Positions 1 to 6,461 of a stretch of DNA of 14,770 nt are shown in pieces; the first letter of the stretch is position 1, and each line of letters begins with the position of its first letter. Position numbers and translations under genes: made by a program. Source of the stretch: Rhodothermales bacterium (lineage in GTDB: Bacteria; Bacteroidota; Rhodothermia; Rhodothermales; UBA10348); the NCBI GenBank assembly GCA_030833605.1, contig JAURGV010000031.1, positions 1-14,770 of the forward strand, in the 5' to 3' direction. The notes under the pieces were generated by a model. The model searched no databases. It was not told the origin of the DNA and saw nothing but the letters and a program-made list of their open reading frames with translations.

Positions 1-349
1 GTGGACCTTGTTCATGGGTTTCAAACTCATAACTGGACATAACTCAAACGCGCCCATAGGGATAGGCCAATGTAAACACCTGGGCGAGTTCGTACTTTCG
101 TCCGTCTTTAAACGACATAATTTCGGGATTACGCTGACTGTCGTGGTTATCCACAAACACCAAAGCGTTAGACGAGGGCGAAACCGCACGAGTGCTCGGT
201 TCATTCCAAGCTGCAAGTTGTCCATTTCGAAAAGTTTCTGCAATCTTGAATCCGTAGGGGAAATCAGTAATGCTGCCTACCGCCCATACAGTGGCGAAAA
301 GCAAACTCGTGAGGCTCATGAAAGAGCGATTTGAATGGACTGATTTCAT
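1..349 (-). pseudogene. GH13 alpha-amylase remnant (signal peptide joined to the second half of the catalytic barrel, plus an internal TGA)
   Basis: From the ATG at 349 the first ~25 residues look like a signal peptide (MKSVHSNRSF, then the hydrophobic SLTSLLFATVWAVG). They run straight into GSITDFPYG and ALVFVDNHDSQR, which match the second half of the alpha-amylase (beta/alpha)8 barrel; VDNHD is conserved region IV and carries the transition-state-stabilising Asp (here D70). The human pancreatic enzyme has this Asp at 300, so about 230 or more residues are missing, including the regions holding the nucleophile Asp and the acid/base Glu. The frame then meets TGA at 44-46, but the same frame continues past it with VMSSYEFETHEQGP to the window edge. 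Relatives read PYG-x-x-R-VMSSY here, so the TGA sits on the conserved Arg and a CGA-to-TGA change fits. The gene follows the LacI-family gene by 10 bp and was probably its target. It cannot encode an active amylase. The pseudogene call is fairly firm; the exact deletion point is not. Confidence 0.85.
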
Positions 350-359
350 AGGAGGCTTT

Positions 360-1379
360 TCACACTATGAGTTCGAAAATTGAAGTGGTCTGACGCTCAA
401 TCAGTCGAGGTGCATAAATGGTATGCACAATCGGAGTTGTTCGGTTCTTGATTCGGGCCATCAGTAAGTCGTAAGCACCGGCGCCGATTTCGTGTAGTGG
501 TTGCTTTAGCGTACTTAATCCAACGTATCGGGCTATTGATAAATCGTCATAACCAATAATCTGAACATCTTCAGGCACGTTGATGTGGGCTTCGCGAAGC
601 GCTTTCAGTGCTCCTAATGCTTGAATATCGGAAGTCGCAAAAACCACTTCAGGCAGCTCAGGTTGAGCCAATAGCTCTTTCATTCCATCATAGCCGGACT
701 CTTCGTTAAACCCATCAAATACTTGCTGTTTAGAATACAGAACAGATTCAGCCGGAAGGTCAACATCCGCTTCGGCCAACCGTTGTCTAAAACCAATCAA
801 ACGATCTCGTGCCGGAACAGAGTTGGGGTTTGCTGCCAAGACTGCAGGCCTTTTTGATCCGGATGAAATGACAAAGTCGGCTGCAATTTTCCCACCTATA
901 AAATTGTCTGTGGAAATCGAGTCAAATGCTTTGTGAAATGAATCGACTAGAACAACAGGTTGCCCGTTTTTCTGAAGTCTCGAAACCATAGAATCGGAGA
1001 GAGGAGCAGAAAAAAGCAATACTCCTGCAGAACGACCGCGATGAAGTGCCTTAAAGAGCAAGTTTTCTACATCGTCCAGATTGGGGGCGGAAAATACCAA
1101 TAGATCGTATGGTGAGCCGCCCATTTTATCCTGAAGGCCTTTCAAAATCTCGGCATAAAAATAATTCGAGATCATCGGGATAATGGCCGATATGGTTTCC
1201 GTCTGCCGCCTTGCTAAACTCCGAGCGCTTGCATGCGGCTGATATCCTAATTCTTCCGCGGCAGTTAAAACGGCGAGACGAGTTTCAGGCGTTACACGTG
1301 GGCTTTCGTTGAAAACTCTTGAAACAGTGGCGATTGAAACACCGGCCTTTTCTGCAATATGATAAATCGTGACGCTCAA
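360..1379 (-). CDS. LacI-family transcriptional regulator, probably of alpha-glucan/maltose genes
   Basis: This 339-residue protein has the normal LacI-family length and order. An N-terminal helix-turn-helix (about residues 4-23, IYHIAEKAGVSIATVSRVF) is followed by the hinge around residues 49-57 (HASARSLAR). A periplasmic-binding-protein-like sensor domain fills the rest, with FATSDIQALGALKAL and VQIIGYDDLSIA as its characteristic late motifs. The start is TTG at 1379: the family usually begins just before the TIYHIAE-type helix, and no ATG or GTG lies suitably upstream in frame. A perfect 16-bp palindrome of the LacI/CcpA operator type lies 13-28 bp before the start, so autorepression is likely. 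The next gene, 10 bp downstream, is the alpha-amylase remnant, which suggests a maltodextrin or similar sugar as effector; that is inference. The gene itself looks intact. Confidence 0.92.
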   Translation of the reverse strand: MSVTIYHIAEKAGVSIATVSRVFNESPRVTPETRLAVLTAAEELGYQPHASARSLARRQTETISAIIPMISNYFYAEILKGLQDKMGGSPYDLLVFSAPNLDDVENLLFKALHRGRSAGVLLFSAPLSDSMVSRLQKNGQPVVLVDSFHKAFDSISTDNFIGGKIAADFVISSGSKRPAVLAANPNSVPARDRLIGFRQRLAEADVDLPAESVLYSKQQVFDGFNEESGYDGMKELLAQPELPEVVFATSDIQALGALKALREAHINVPEDVQIIGYDDLSIARYVGLSTLKQPLHEIGAGAYDLLMARIKNRTTPIVHTIYAPRLIERQTTSIFELIV

Positions 1380-1392
1380 ATGCGTGATTTTG

Positions 1393-1408
1393 ATGTAAGC
1401 GCTTACAT
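1393..1408. promoter_or_regulatory. LacI-family operator, perfect 16-bp palindrome
   Basis: ATGTAAGCGCTTACAT is a perfect inverted repeat centred on the CG step between 1400 and 1401. It has the shape of LacI/GalR/CcpA-type operators, with a central CG that the hinge leucine inserts into. It lies between the LacI-family start and its probable promoter, where a bound repressor would block transcription. The divergent glycosyltransferase gene starts about 160 bp away and could also be affected. Confidence 0.85.
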
Positions 1409-1421
1409 GGTGGGGAAAGCA

Positions 1422-1450
1422 GTGAAATATGTAGCGATCAAAACGTCAAG
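1422..1450 (-). promoter_or_regulatory. Probable promoter of the LacI-family gene
   Basis: On the minus strand CTTG (1450-1447) is followed after 17 bases by TATTTCAC (1429-1422). This resembles the loose -33 TTG / -7 TAnnTTTG pattern of Bacteroidota housekeeping promoters, though the -7 match is imperfect. The predicted start of transcription falls just before the palindromic operator at 1393-1408, a classic repression layout. Confidence 0.35.
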
Positions 1451-1565
1451 TCAGAATCAAATATTCTTTCTTAATCTATCTTTTTTGGGCCTAAATCGAC
1501 TTTTTTATAAATACATCAATCCAATCTGACTCGGAAACAACCGGTGTCTTGTTCGTTTCACCAAA

Positions 1566-2732
1566 ATGAAAGCTTCAGACATTGCATTTTTAATGACGGG
1601 AGACCTTCACCGCAATATTCGGGCGCTGAAACAGCTCAAGTCACTTGCGCGAGCTGGATATGGCGTTTCCGTTTTTCATTTGGGTGGATCTACCTCGCGC
1701 GTTGCATTGCCCGATCGTGTAACGGAGCAGGTTGTCCATGTGCCCCCGTCACGTGGTCCGCGGTATTTCCAAGCCATTGATTCCGCGTTTAAAGATGCAC
1801 TCGCACCTTTTCAAGCACGGCTATTCCACGCCTCAGATCTGTATGTTTTATCAGCATGTGCTAAAGCTGCAACGCAATGGGGCGCAAAGTATTCGTTTGA
1901 TTCTAGAGAACTGTACGCTAACGTGGCAGCCACCCATCGAAGGCCTTGGGTTCGCTGGTGGTGGACACGCTTGGAGAAAAAATACCTTCCTGCCACGGCT
2001 TGTACATTTGCCGTAAGCGACAGTATCGCAGACCACCTGGCTGCTATATATCGAATTCCGCGACCGATTGTCGTCCACAACACCCCCGAAGTTCACGTTG
2101 CTGATTCTAACGGACCCATTCTGACCGTCCCAAAAATTCCGCTTCAAACCATGAAAGAGCTTTTGGACGAACGGGATTTACCTTCAAACGTGCCCATTTT
2201 AGTCCATTTGGGACAAATGAAAAAGGACCGGGGATGTCGCAACCTCATTTTGGCGATGAAATCGGTCCCAAAAGCACACTTGGTTTTCTTGGGATTTGGT
2301 CCGATCGAACAGGACCTTAAAAAGCTGGTTTCGAAGCACCATCTAACAGGAGCGGTTCATTTTATTCCGCCGGTTTCTCCTCGCGCTGTGAACACGGCAT
2401 TGCAAGGGGCTACGATTGGCATCACGATGTTGGAAGACTCGTGTTTAAATCATCGATACGCGTTGCCCAATAAACTTTTTGACTACGTCCATGCCGGGCT
2501 GCCGGTGCTGGGGTCTAATCTGAAAGAGGTTAATGCGTTCATTTCCGAGTACCGGATAGGAAAAACGGCCAGCCCGGATGATCCGAAAGCCATCGCCAAA
2601 ACGATAAACGAGATGCTAAATAGTGACGAATTAGGCGTTTGGTCTAAAAACGCAACGGCGATTGCTGAAACATTTTCATGGGATAAAGCTTCTCAACGCT
2701 TCATGGCTGAAATAACAAGGGTTTTATCGTAA
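1566..2732 (+). CDS. GT4-family glycosyltransferase
   Basis: This 388-residue protein has the two Rossmann halves of a GT-B enzyme and no membrane segment, so it should act in the cytoplasm or on the inner face of the membrane. Family marks in order are: RALKQLKSLARAGYGVSVF near residues 19-37 (N-terminal helix and strand); LFHASDLYVL near 86-95 (the usual 'H-A-x-D' stretch); YSFDSRELY near 109-117; VPILVHLGQMKKDRG near 209-223, which opens the C-terminal sugar-nucleotide domain; and ALPNKLFDYVHAGLPVL near 299-315, the nucleotide-sugar contact region. The donor and acceptor cannot be read from sequence; cell-surface polysaccharide or glycolipid synthesis is the usual role. It begins a two-gene run with the exported thioredoxin-like protein 13 bp downstream. 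Its start lies about 185 bp from the divergent LacI-family start. Confidence 0.9.
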   Translation: MKASDIAFLMTGDLHRNIRALKQLKSLARAGYGVSVFHLGGSTSRVALPDRVTEQVVHVPPSRGPRYFQAIDSAFKDALAPFQARLFHASDLYVLSACAKAATQWGAKYSFDSRELYANVAATHRRPWVRWWWTRLEKKYLPATACTFAVSDSIADHLAAIYRIPRPIVVHNTPEVHVADSNGPILTVPKIPLQTMKELLDERDLPSNVPILVHLGQMKKDRGCRNLILAMKSVPKAHLVFLGFGPIEQDLKKLVSKHHLTGAVHFIPPVSPRAVNTALQGATIGITMLEDSCLNHRYALPNKLFDYVHAGLPVLGSNLKEVNAFISEYRIGKTASPDDPKAIAKTINEMLNSDELGVWSKNATAIAETFSWDKASQRFMAEITRVLS

Positions 2733-2745
2733 CCGCGCTCAAATA

Positions 2746-3309
2746 ATGGCTGGCTCATTTCGACTTTCTACTGTAGTTGCTTTCACGATCGCATTATTGG
2801 GGTTGGGTGGCTTTCAACGTGTTGCCCTGAGCCAAAGTCCTACCTCAACCGAGCTCACCGACGCACAACGGGCACTGTTAAAGCCGCCCATCACGTGGCC
2901 GACCTTTGGTGAAGCGTTCGATCAGGCTAAAAAAACCAAAAAGATCGTTTTGATCGATGTTTGGAGTGCCACATGCGGCTGGTGTCGCAAGCAACAGACG
3001 GAAGTATATACCCAACGCGATTTGCAGGCTTTTCTATTCGACAAGTTCGAATTGGGACGATTAAACCTCGACGTTACCGACGATACCGTATCGTTCAGGG
3101 GGTATACGCTTAGTTCTCAGATGCTCGCTGGTGGACTGGGGGCGACTGGAACACCGACCACGGTGTTCATGGAGCCCGATGGCTCCTATATAACCCGTTT
3201 ACAGGGATTTCACGCTTACGAAGACTTTTATGATGTGCTTCGATTTATTGGCACGTCTTCCTACAAAGAGATGCCTTTTGAAGAGTTTATGACCAAACTG
3301 GGAAAATAA
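2746..3309 (+). CDS. Exported thioredoxin-fold protein with a CGWC active site
   Basis: The 187-residue product starts with a hydrophobic signal segment (VVAFTIALLGLGG, residues 10-22), with likely cleavage near ALSQ-SP around residue 30, so the mature protein is periplasmic. A thioredoxin-like domain follows: KKIVLIDVWSATCGWC puts the redox pair at C77 and C80, and GTPTTVFMEPDG near 135-146 holds the cis-proline (P137) and the following strand. The ~60-165 domain resembles the Thioredoxin_7/SoxW-like group, which reduces or oxidises envelope protein disulfides. The partner is not evident from the context. It follows the glycosyltransferase by 13 bp and is probably co-transcribed. Its stop lies 2 bp from the end of the convergent small gene on the other strand. 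Confidence 0.85.
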   Translation: MAGSFRLSTVVAFTIALLGLGGFQRVALSQSPTSTELTDAQRALLKPPITWPTFGEAFDQAKKTKKIVLIDVWSATCGWCRKQQTEVYTQRDLQAFLFDKFELGRLNLDVTDDTVSFRGYTLSSQMLAGGLGATGTPTTVFMEPDGSYITRLQGFHAYEDFYDVLRFIGTSSYKEMPFEEFMTKLGK

Positions 3310-3311
3310 GC

Positions 3312-3758
3312 CTACAAGTCTGTAGTCGGTCGGTCTTCTGCGAATCCAGGCTTGACCCGGTAGCTGGATTCCCGAACCACCAACTTGGGTGGTTCAACCG
3401 GTCGCGACTCCCCATCCGAGGAAGAATCCTCAAGTGCGCCGTGCGCTGAAGGGAGCGCATCGAGTCCGTTATTTGTGTCTGTAAGCCCACATCGTGCTTG
3501 AAGTTCAAACTTCCACAACGCCGCGCTTTAGATCATCAATTCCAACTCATCGCCATCATAAAGCCCTAAAACGATCAGGCTCGAAGACCATCGTACTTCT
3601 TTAATCTCGTCGATGGAAATCACACGCTTATAAAACAATCCTTTCAGGATAATTCTGTCGGGCAATAATTTGGCTTTCCCAAAAAATACCTTTCTGTCTT
3701 CCAGGTCAAACCTTGAAGACAGAATCACCACATTTTCTATTTTTTGAGAGCGGGCCAC
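3312..3758 (-). pseudogene. Small PH-like-fold protein interrupted by an in-frame TAA
   Basis: From GTG at 3758 the frame gives 76 residues and stops at TAA (3528-3530) right after DGDELELMI. The same frame then stays open for 71 more codons to TAG at 3312-3314, beginning SAALWKFELQARCGL. The first part alternates beta-like strands (FFGKAKLLPDRIILKG, VISIDEIKEVRW, LIVLGLYDGDELEL), a pattern like PH/GRAM-type domains. The amphipathic helix after the stop is what such a domain would need to close. The tail (to TTDL) is polar and looks disordered. The open frame ends 2 bp from the stop of the convergent thioredoxin gene, as expected for coding DNA. It follows the nitrilase gene by 23 bp, likely in one operon. 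I do not recognise its function. The alternative is a genuine 76-residue protein ending at the TAA. Confidence 0.55.
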
Positions 3759-3781
3759 GTATTCGTAAACGGTAAATAATA

Positions 3782-4627
3782 TTAAAATTGTTCGACTTCA
3801 GCGGAAGAATTACTGAGGTCCGAATATTGATCCGAACGTCGATGTCTTAGAAATAGTTGCCTTGCTGGAGATGAACTTACCTTGCGGTAGTCCAAATCGG
3901 CATACAAAATAGCGTCCCGCCCAGAGGGTGCTTGTGCAATGACTTGCCCCATTGGATCGGTAATGAACGATTCCCCAGCGAAGGTTAGCACTTCTTCAGC
4001 CCCAACCCGGTTGGACAGTGCCATATAAAAACCATGCTGGAACGATCCCGCTTGCAGTTCTGCTTCAAAAACACCTTGGGGCCACTCGCCCGCAGCGCCT
4101 GCTTGAGGAATGACGATGACTTCAGCATCCTTTAAGGCCATGGAGCGCAAGTATTCGGGGTAGTGGCGGTCATAACAGATGCATACGCCCAAACGACCGT
4201 GTGCCGTTTCATAAACAGGAGCCCCACTGTCGCCCGGATCGTAATATTCTTGCTCGTAAAACGATTCATACTGCGTGATGTGCATCATCCGCGTCGTACC
4301 CAATATCGACCCATCGGCGTCAATAACAGGCGACGAATCGTAAGCATTCATCCCCGAACGTTCGTAGAGGTTTAAAACAATTACTACGCCGTGCACGGCT
4401 GCCAGCTCACAAAAAGGTTGCGTGGTCGGGCCAGGAATGGGTTCGGCTAGATCAAATCGATTCCCTTGAAGGTGATGCTGGGGGAAAAATCGAGTAAACG
4501 CTAATTCAGGGAAAACAAGAATCTTTGCGCCATTTTGAATGGCTTCGAGCGCGTTAGCTAATCCTTTTTCAATATTAGCGACGTTATCCGCTGATGCTGA
4601 TTGTTGAATTAAAGCAATACGGGGCAT
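3782..4627 (-). CDS. Nitrilase-superfamily carbon-nitrogen hydrolase with Met at the usual catalytic Lys position
   Basis: The 281-residue length and motifs fit the nitrilase superfamily, which cleaves amide or nitrile C-N bonds through a Glu-Lys-Cys triad. Glu is E41 in VFPELAF and Cys is C151 in GVCICYDRHYPE. At the Lys position, where N-carbamoylputrescine amidases and beta-ureidopropionases read (Y)RKxHI, this protein reads TRMMHI, which puts M114 where Lys is expected. The rest of the fold looks sound, including YYDPGDSGAPVY, VIVIPQAGAAGEWP and FAGESFITDPMGQVIA. I recall relatives with the same RMMHI reading, so this may be a subfamily trait and not damage; I cannot check that. The substrate is unknown; N-carbamoyl compounds are a guess. 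No signal peptide, so cytoplasmic. It sits between the lipoprotein gene (63-bp gap) and the small broken gene (23 bp). Confidence 0.85.
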   Translation of the reverse strand: MPRIALIQQSASADNVANIEKGLANALEAIQNGAKILVFPELAFTRFFPQHHLQGNRFDLAEPIPGPTTQPFCELAAVHGVVIVLNLYERSGMNAYDSSPVIDADGSILGTTRMMHITQYESFYEQEYYDPGDSGAPVYETAHGRLGVCICYDRHYPEYLRSMALKDAEVIVIPQAGAAGEWPQGVFEAELQAGSFQHGFYMALSNRVGAEEVLTFAGESFITDPMGQVIAQAPSGRDAILYADLDYRKVSSSPARQLFLRHRRSDQYSDLSNSSAEVEQF

Positions 4628-4690
4628 AAAATCTTACCAGAAAGAGAGAATCGTCGAATCAATAGATGCTAAGTCGGTTCCCTAAAAGCT

Positions 4691-5380
4691 CTAATTCGTT
4701 GGGGTTGTCGTGCTGTTTGGACCAAATGACCCGGCCAACAAGGTTACTGCGAACAATACAGCAACTAATATTCCTCCCACTTTCAATGCCCCACGGATTC
4801 CCGTGTTGTTCTTTTTACTCGTTGCCACGTTGGTGTCCTGCACCAGCTTAAAATACGTTGAATCTGTGAGCTGATGAGTGTACGGAGCTTCGACTTTACT
4901 CGCGATCTGGGCGGTTAATTGTTCTAGCCAATACAGCCCAATTAGATTGTCCGATGGTTTGGGAGCGCCGTTAATGCGTTGAAACGTTCCTTTTACCTGT
5001 ACGAATACCGATTCGTTGGACGATTGCGCATTCACAGATACTTTCATCAACAAGTTGGCCAAATCCTGAACGACCTCCATGCTGTCCGCCAAGGCATTTT
5101 GTAGCGTTAATACATTAATGTAATCGGTTTGAATAAGGCCCAAACGATCGTTGGCAAGGGTGATCGAAAAATTGCTCTCCACCAGCGTCGAAATAGCATG
5201 ATCCACAATGGTCTCCCTGCTCTGCATAGTGGTAAAAGCAACCGTTTCGACCATGCTGCGACTTGGAGTCGGATCAGCGGCATACCGCGCCTGCGTACAA
5301 CCTGCTAGTAACAGGCTGTTCGAAACAATTAAGGCAATCCAAGCGGTAATTTTTCTACTAAACACGGAATTCCAATTCAA
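4691..5380 (-). CDS. Putative lipoprotein with an additional C-terminal membrane segment
   Basis: The 229-residue product begins with a lipoprotein signal: Lys near residue 10, the hydrophobic WIALIVSNSLLLAG, and the lipobox LLAGC with C28 as the predicted lipidated cysteine. Residues ~45-190 form a soluble domain with an N-terminal helix-strand pattern (HAISTLVESNFSITLANDRLGLIQTDYI) of the kind found in many small envelope lipoproteins. A second hydrophobic stretch, VGGILVAVLFAVTLLAGSFG near 200-219, is long enough to span a membrane and is followed by a short Ser/Thr/Asn tail. A lipid anchor at one end and a membrane helix at the other is unusual. I do not recognise the family. It lies between prmC (56-bp gap) and the nitrilase gene on the same strand, but neither suggests a shared job. 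Confidence 0.75.
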   Translation of the reverse strand: MNWNSVFSRKITAWIALIVSNSLLLAGCTQARYAADPTPSRSMVETVAFTTMQSRETIVDHAISTLVESNFSITLANDRLGLIQTDYINVLTLQNALADSMEVVQDLANLLMKVSVNAQSSNESVFVQVKGTFQRINGAPKPSDNLIGLYWLEQLTAQIASKVEAPYTHQLTDSTYFKLVQDTNVATSKKNNTGIRGALKVGGILVAVLFAVTLLAGSFGPNSTTTPTN

Positions 5381-5436
5381 AAAGACTCATTTCTTAAGTG
5401 ATCGGCCTTGCTCCAATACCCTTAAGTAGATTTGAC

Positions 5437-6297
5437 CTAATCTACGCTCGCGACAACAAATCGGTCCATCCCTGCGAGGTCTTGTTTAACCATTACATTT
5501 CGCCAGCCGTTATCCACAAATAGCTTAGCCACTTCCGGACCAAACTGCGCATGAATTTCCATCCCTATATACCCACCTGACCGCAAGGTGGTGCGAAGTG
5601 TTTCAGCAAATTTTCTATAAAACAGCAACGGGTCGCGTCCAGCAAATAGCGCGACATGCGGTTCGTAATCCCTCACTTCCCGCTGCATTTCTTCCATTTC
5701 TTCGACCGGCACGTAAGGTGGATTCGATACAATCAACGAATACGGCGGGTCGGGTATGGCGTCGTTTAACACATCGGTCCGTTCAAAATCAACGGAAGCT
5801 CCAAGCGTTGAAGCATTTGAACGCGCAACGGCCAGGGCTTCGCGAGAACAATCAATGGCGCGGACCTCACTTCCCGGCACCTCCAGTGCCAAACTTACAG
5901 CAATGCAACCCGATCCGGTTCCAATATCCAATATGCGCGGAGCGGTTTGGCGATTACCAATGTCCGCCGCCCATTCGACCAACGATTCCGTTTCTGGCCT
6001 TGGAATCAGAACGGACGGTCCAACCGCAAATTTTCTTCCGTAAAACTCCGTGCTCCCCAGGATGTACTGAATCGGTTCACCTTGAAGGCGGCGGTTCAGT
6101 CCGGAATGAAAAACAGATTCCCAATCCGCTTTTGTAGGCGCTACCGACCCTAGCAAGCGCTCCATTTTGCTGATTCCGCTTGCAAATTCCAGGAGCCATT
6201 CCCATTCCATGGCGGTAACATGCAATCCGTGCGCTTCCGCTTTCAGCTGCGCCTCTTTGAGCAATTCACTGGTTTGTCGTTGAAATTCGGATCGCAT
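5437..6297 (-). CDS. prmC: Peptide chain release factor N5-glutamine methyltransferase
   Basis: PrmC (HemK) transfers a methyl group from S-adenosylmethionine to the glutamine of the GGQ motif in release factors RF1 and RF2, which speeds translation termination. The 286-residue length is normal. An N-terminal helical substrate-binding domain (about 1-80) leads to LQGEPIQYILG and the PRPETE motif near 100-104. The SAM-binding loop ILDIGTGSGCIA lies near 122-133, and the catalytic NPPY at 192-195 binds the target glutamine amide. The ATG at 6297 gives the expected N-terminus. It is the first gene of a minus-strand run with the lipoprotein gene 56 bp downstream. It is divergent from the glucan phosphorylase gene across a 164-bp spacer. 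Confidence 0.95.
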   Translation of the reverse strand: MRSEFQRQTSELLKEAQLKAEAHGLHVTAMEWEWLLEFASGISKMERLLGSVAPTKADWESVFHSGLNRRLQGEPIQYILGSTEFYGRKFAVGPSVLIPRPETESLVEWAADIGNRQTAPRILDIGTGSGCIAVSLALEVPGSEVRAIDCSREALAVARSNASTLGASVDFERTDVLNDAIPDPPYSLIVSNPPYVPVEEMEEMQREVRDYEPHVALFAGRDPLLFYRKFAETLRTTLRSGGYIGMEIHAQFGPEVAKLFVDNGWRNVMVKQDLAGMDRFVVASVD

Positions 6298-6354
6298 GGA
6301 TCGGTTGGCCTAAAAAAAAGAAATCTAACGGTAAACGCGATGAAAGTAGATGAA

Positions 6355-6385
6355 AGAAAGGAAATACACGCTATTTCCTCTTTCT
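6355..6385. promoter_or_regulatory. Imperfect hairpin between prmC and the glucan phosphorylase gene
   Basis: GGAAATA (6360-6366) pairs with TATTTCC (6372-6378) around the loop CACGC. The stem extends as AGAAA (6355-6359) with TTTCT (6381-6385) across a two-base bulge, giving 12 pairs in total. No U-run follows, so a terminator is unlikely. It lies upstream of both divergent genes, and a protein-binding site or a 5'-leader structure is possible. The role is unknown. Confidence 0.4.
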
Positions 6386-6401
6386 GTGACGCTCAGATTT
6401 G

Positions 6402-6409
6402 TATATTCG
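6402..6409 (+). promoter_or_regulatory. Possible -7 element of the glucan phosphorylase promoter
   Basis: TATATTCG lies 52 bp before the ATG. Nearly the same octamer (TATTTTCG) precedes the M23 peptidase and DUF2795 genes at similar distances. It resembles, but does not match, the TAnnTTTG -7 box of Bacteroidota. No clear -33 TTTG is seen. Confidence 0.25.
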
Positions 6410-6461
6410 GCGCTCTTTAAACGTGTTTGTTTTTCGCTGACCCAACCTACCAATCGTCCTG

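Noticed and set aside
1453..1467. AGAAT-N5-ATTCT inverted repeat in the LacI/glycosyltransferase spacer
   Set aside because: Five AT-rich pairs in an AT-rich spacer are expected by chance; the nearby 16-bp perfect palindrome is far stronger.
3287..3508. Minus-strand 73-codon open frame at the thioredoxin gene end
   Set aside because: It overlaps the more plausible frame of the interrupted small gene and extends into the thioredoxin coding end; composition is not protein-like.
44..3530. Stop-codon reassignment or recoding as an explanation for the in-frame TGA and TAA
   Set aside because: The intact genes here end in TGA (LacI-family, phosphatase, RidA) and TAA (glycosyltransferase, glgP, nhaC) at sensible places, so both act as normal stops.
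5598..6137. Plus-strand open frame of 179 codons inside prmC
   Set aside because: It lies antisense to a clear prmC, has Arg/Pro/Gln-rich composition without motifs, and is a shadow frame.
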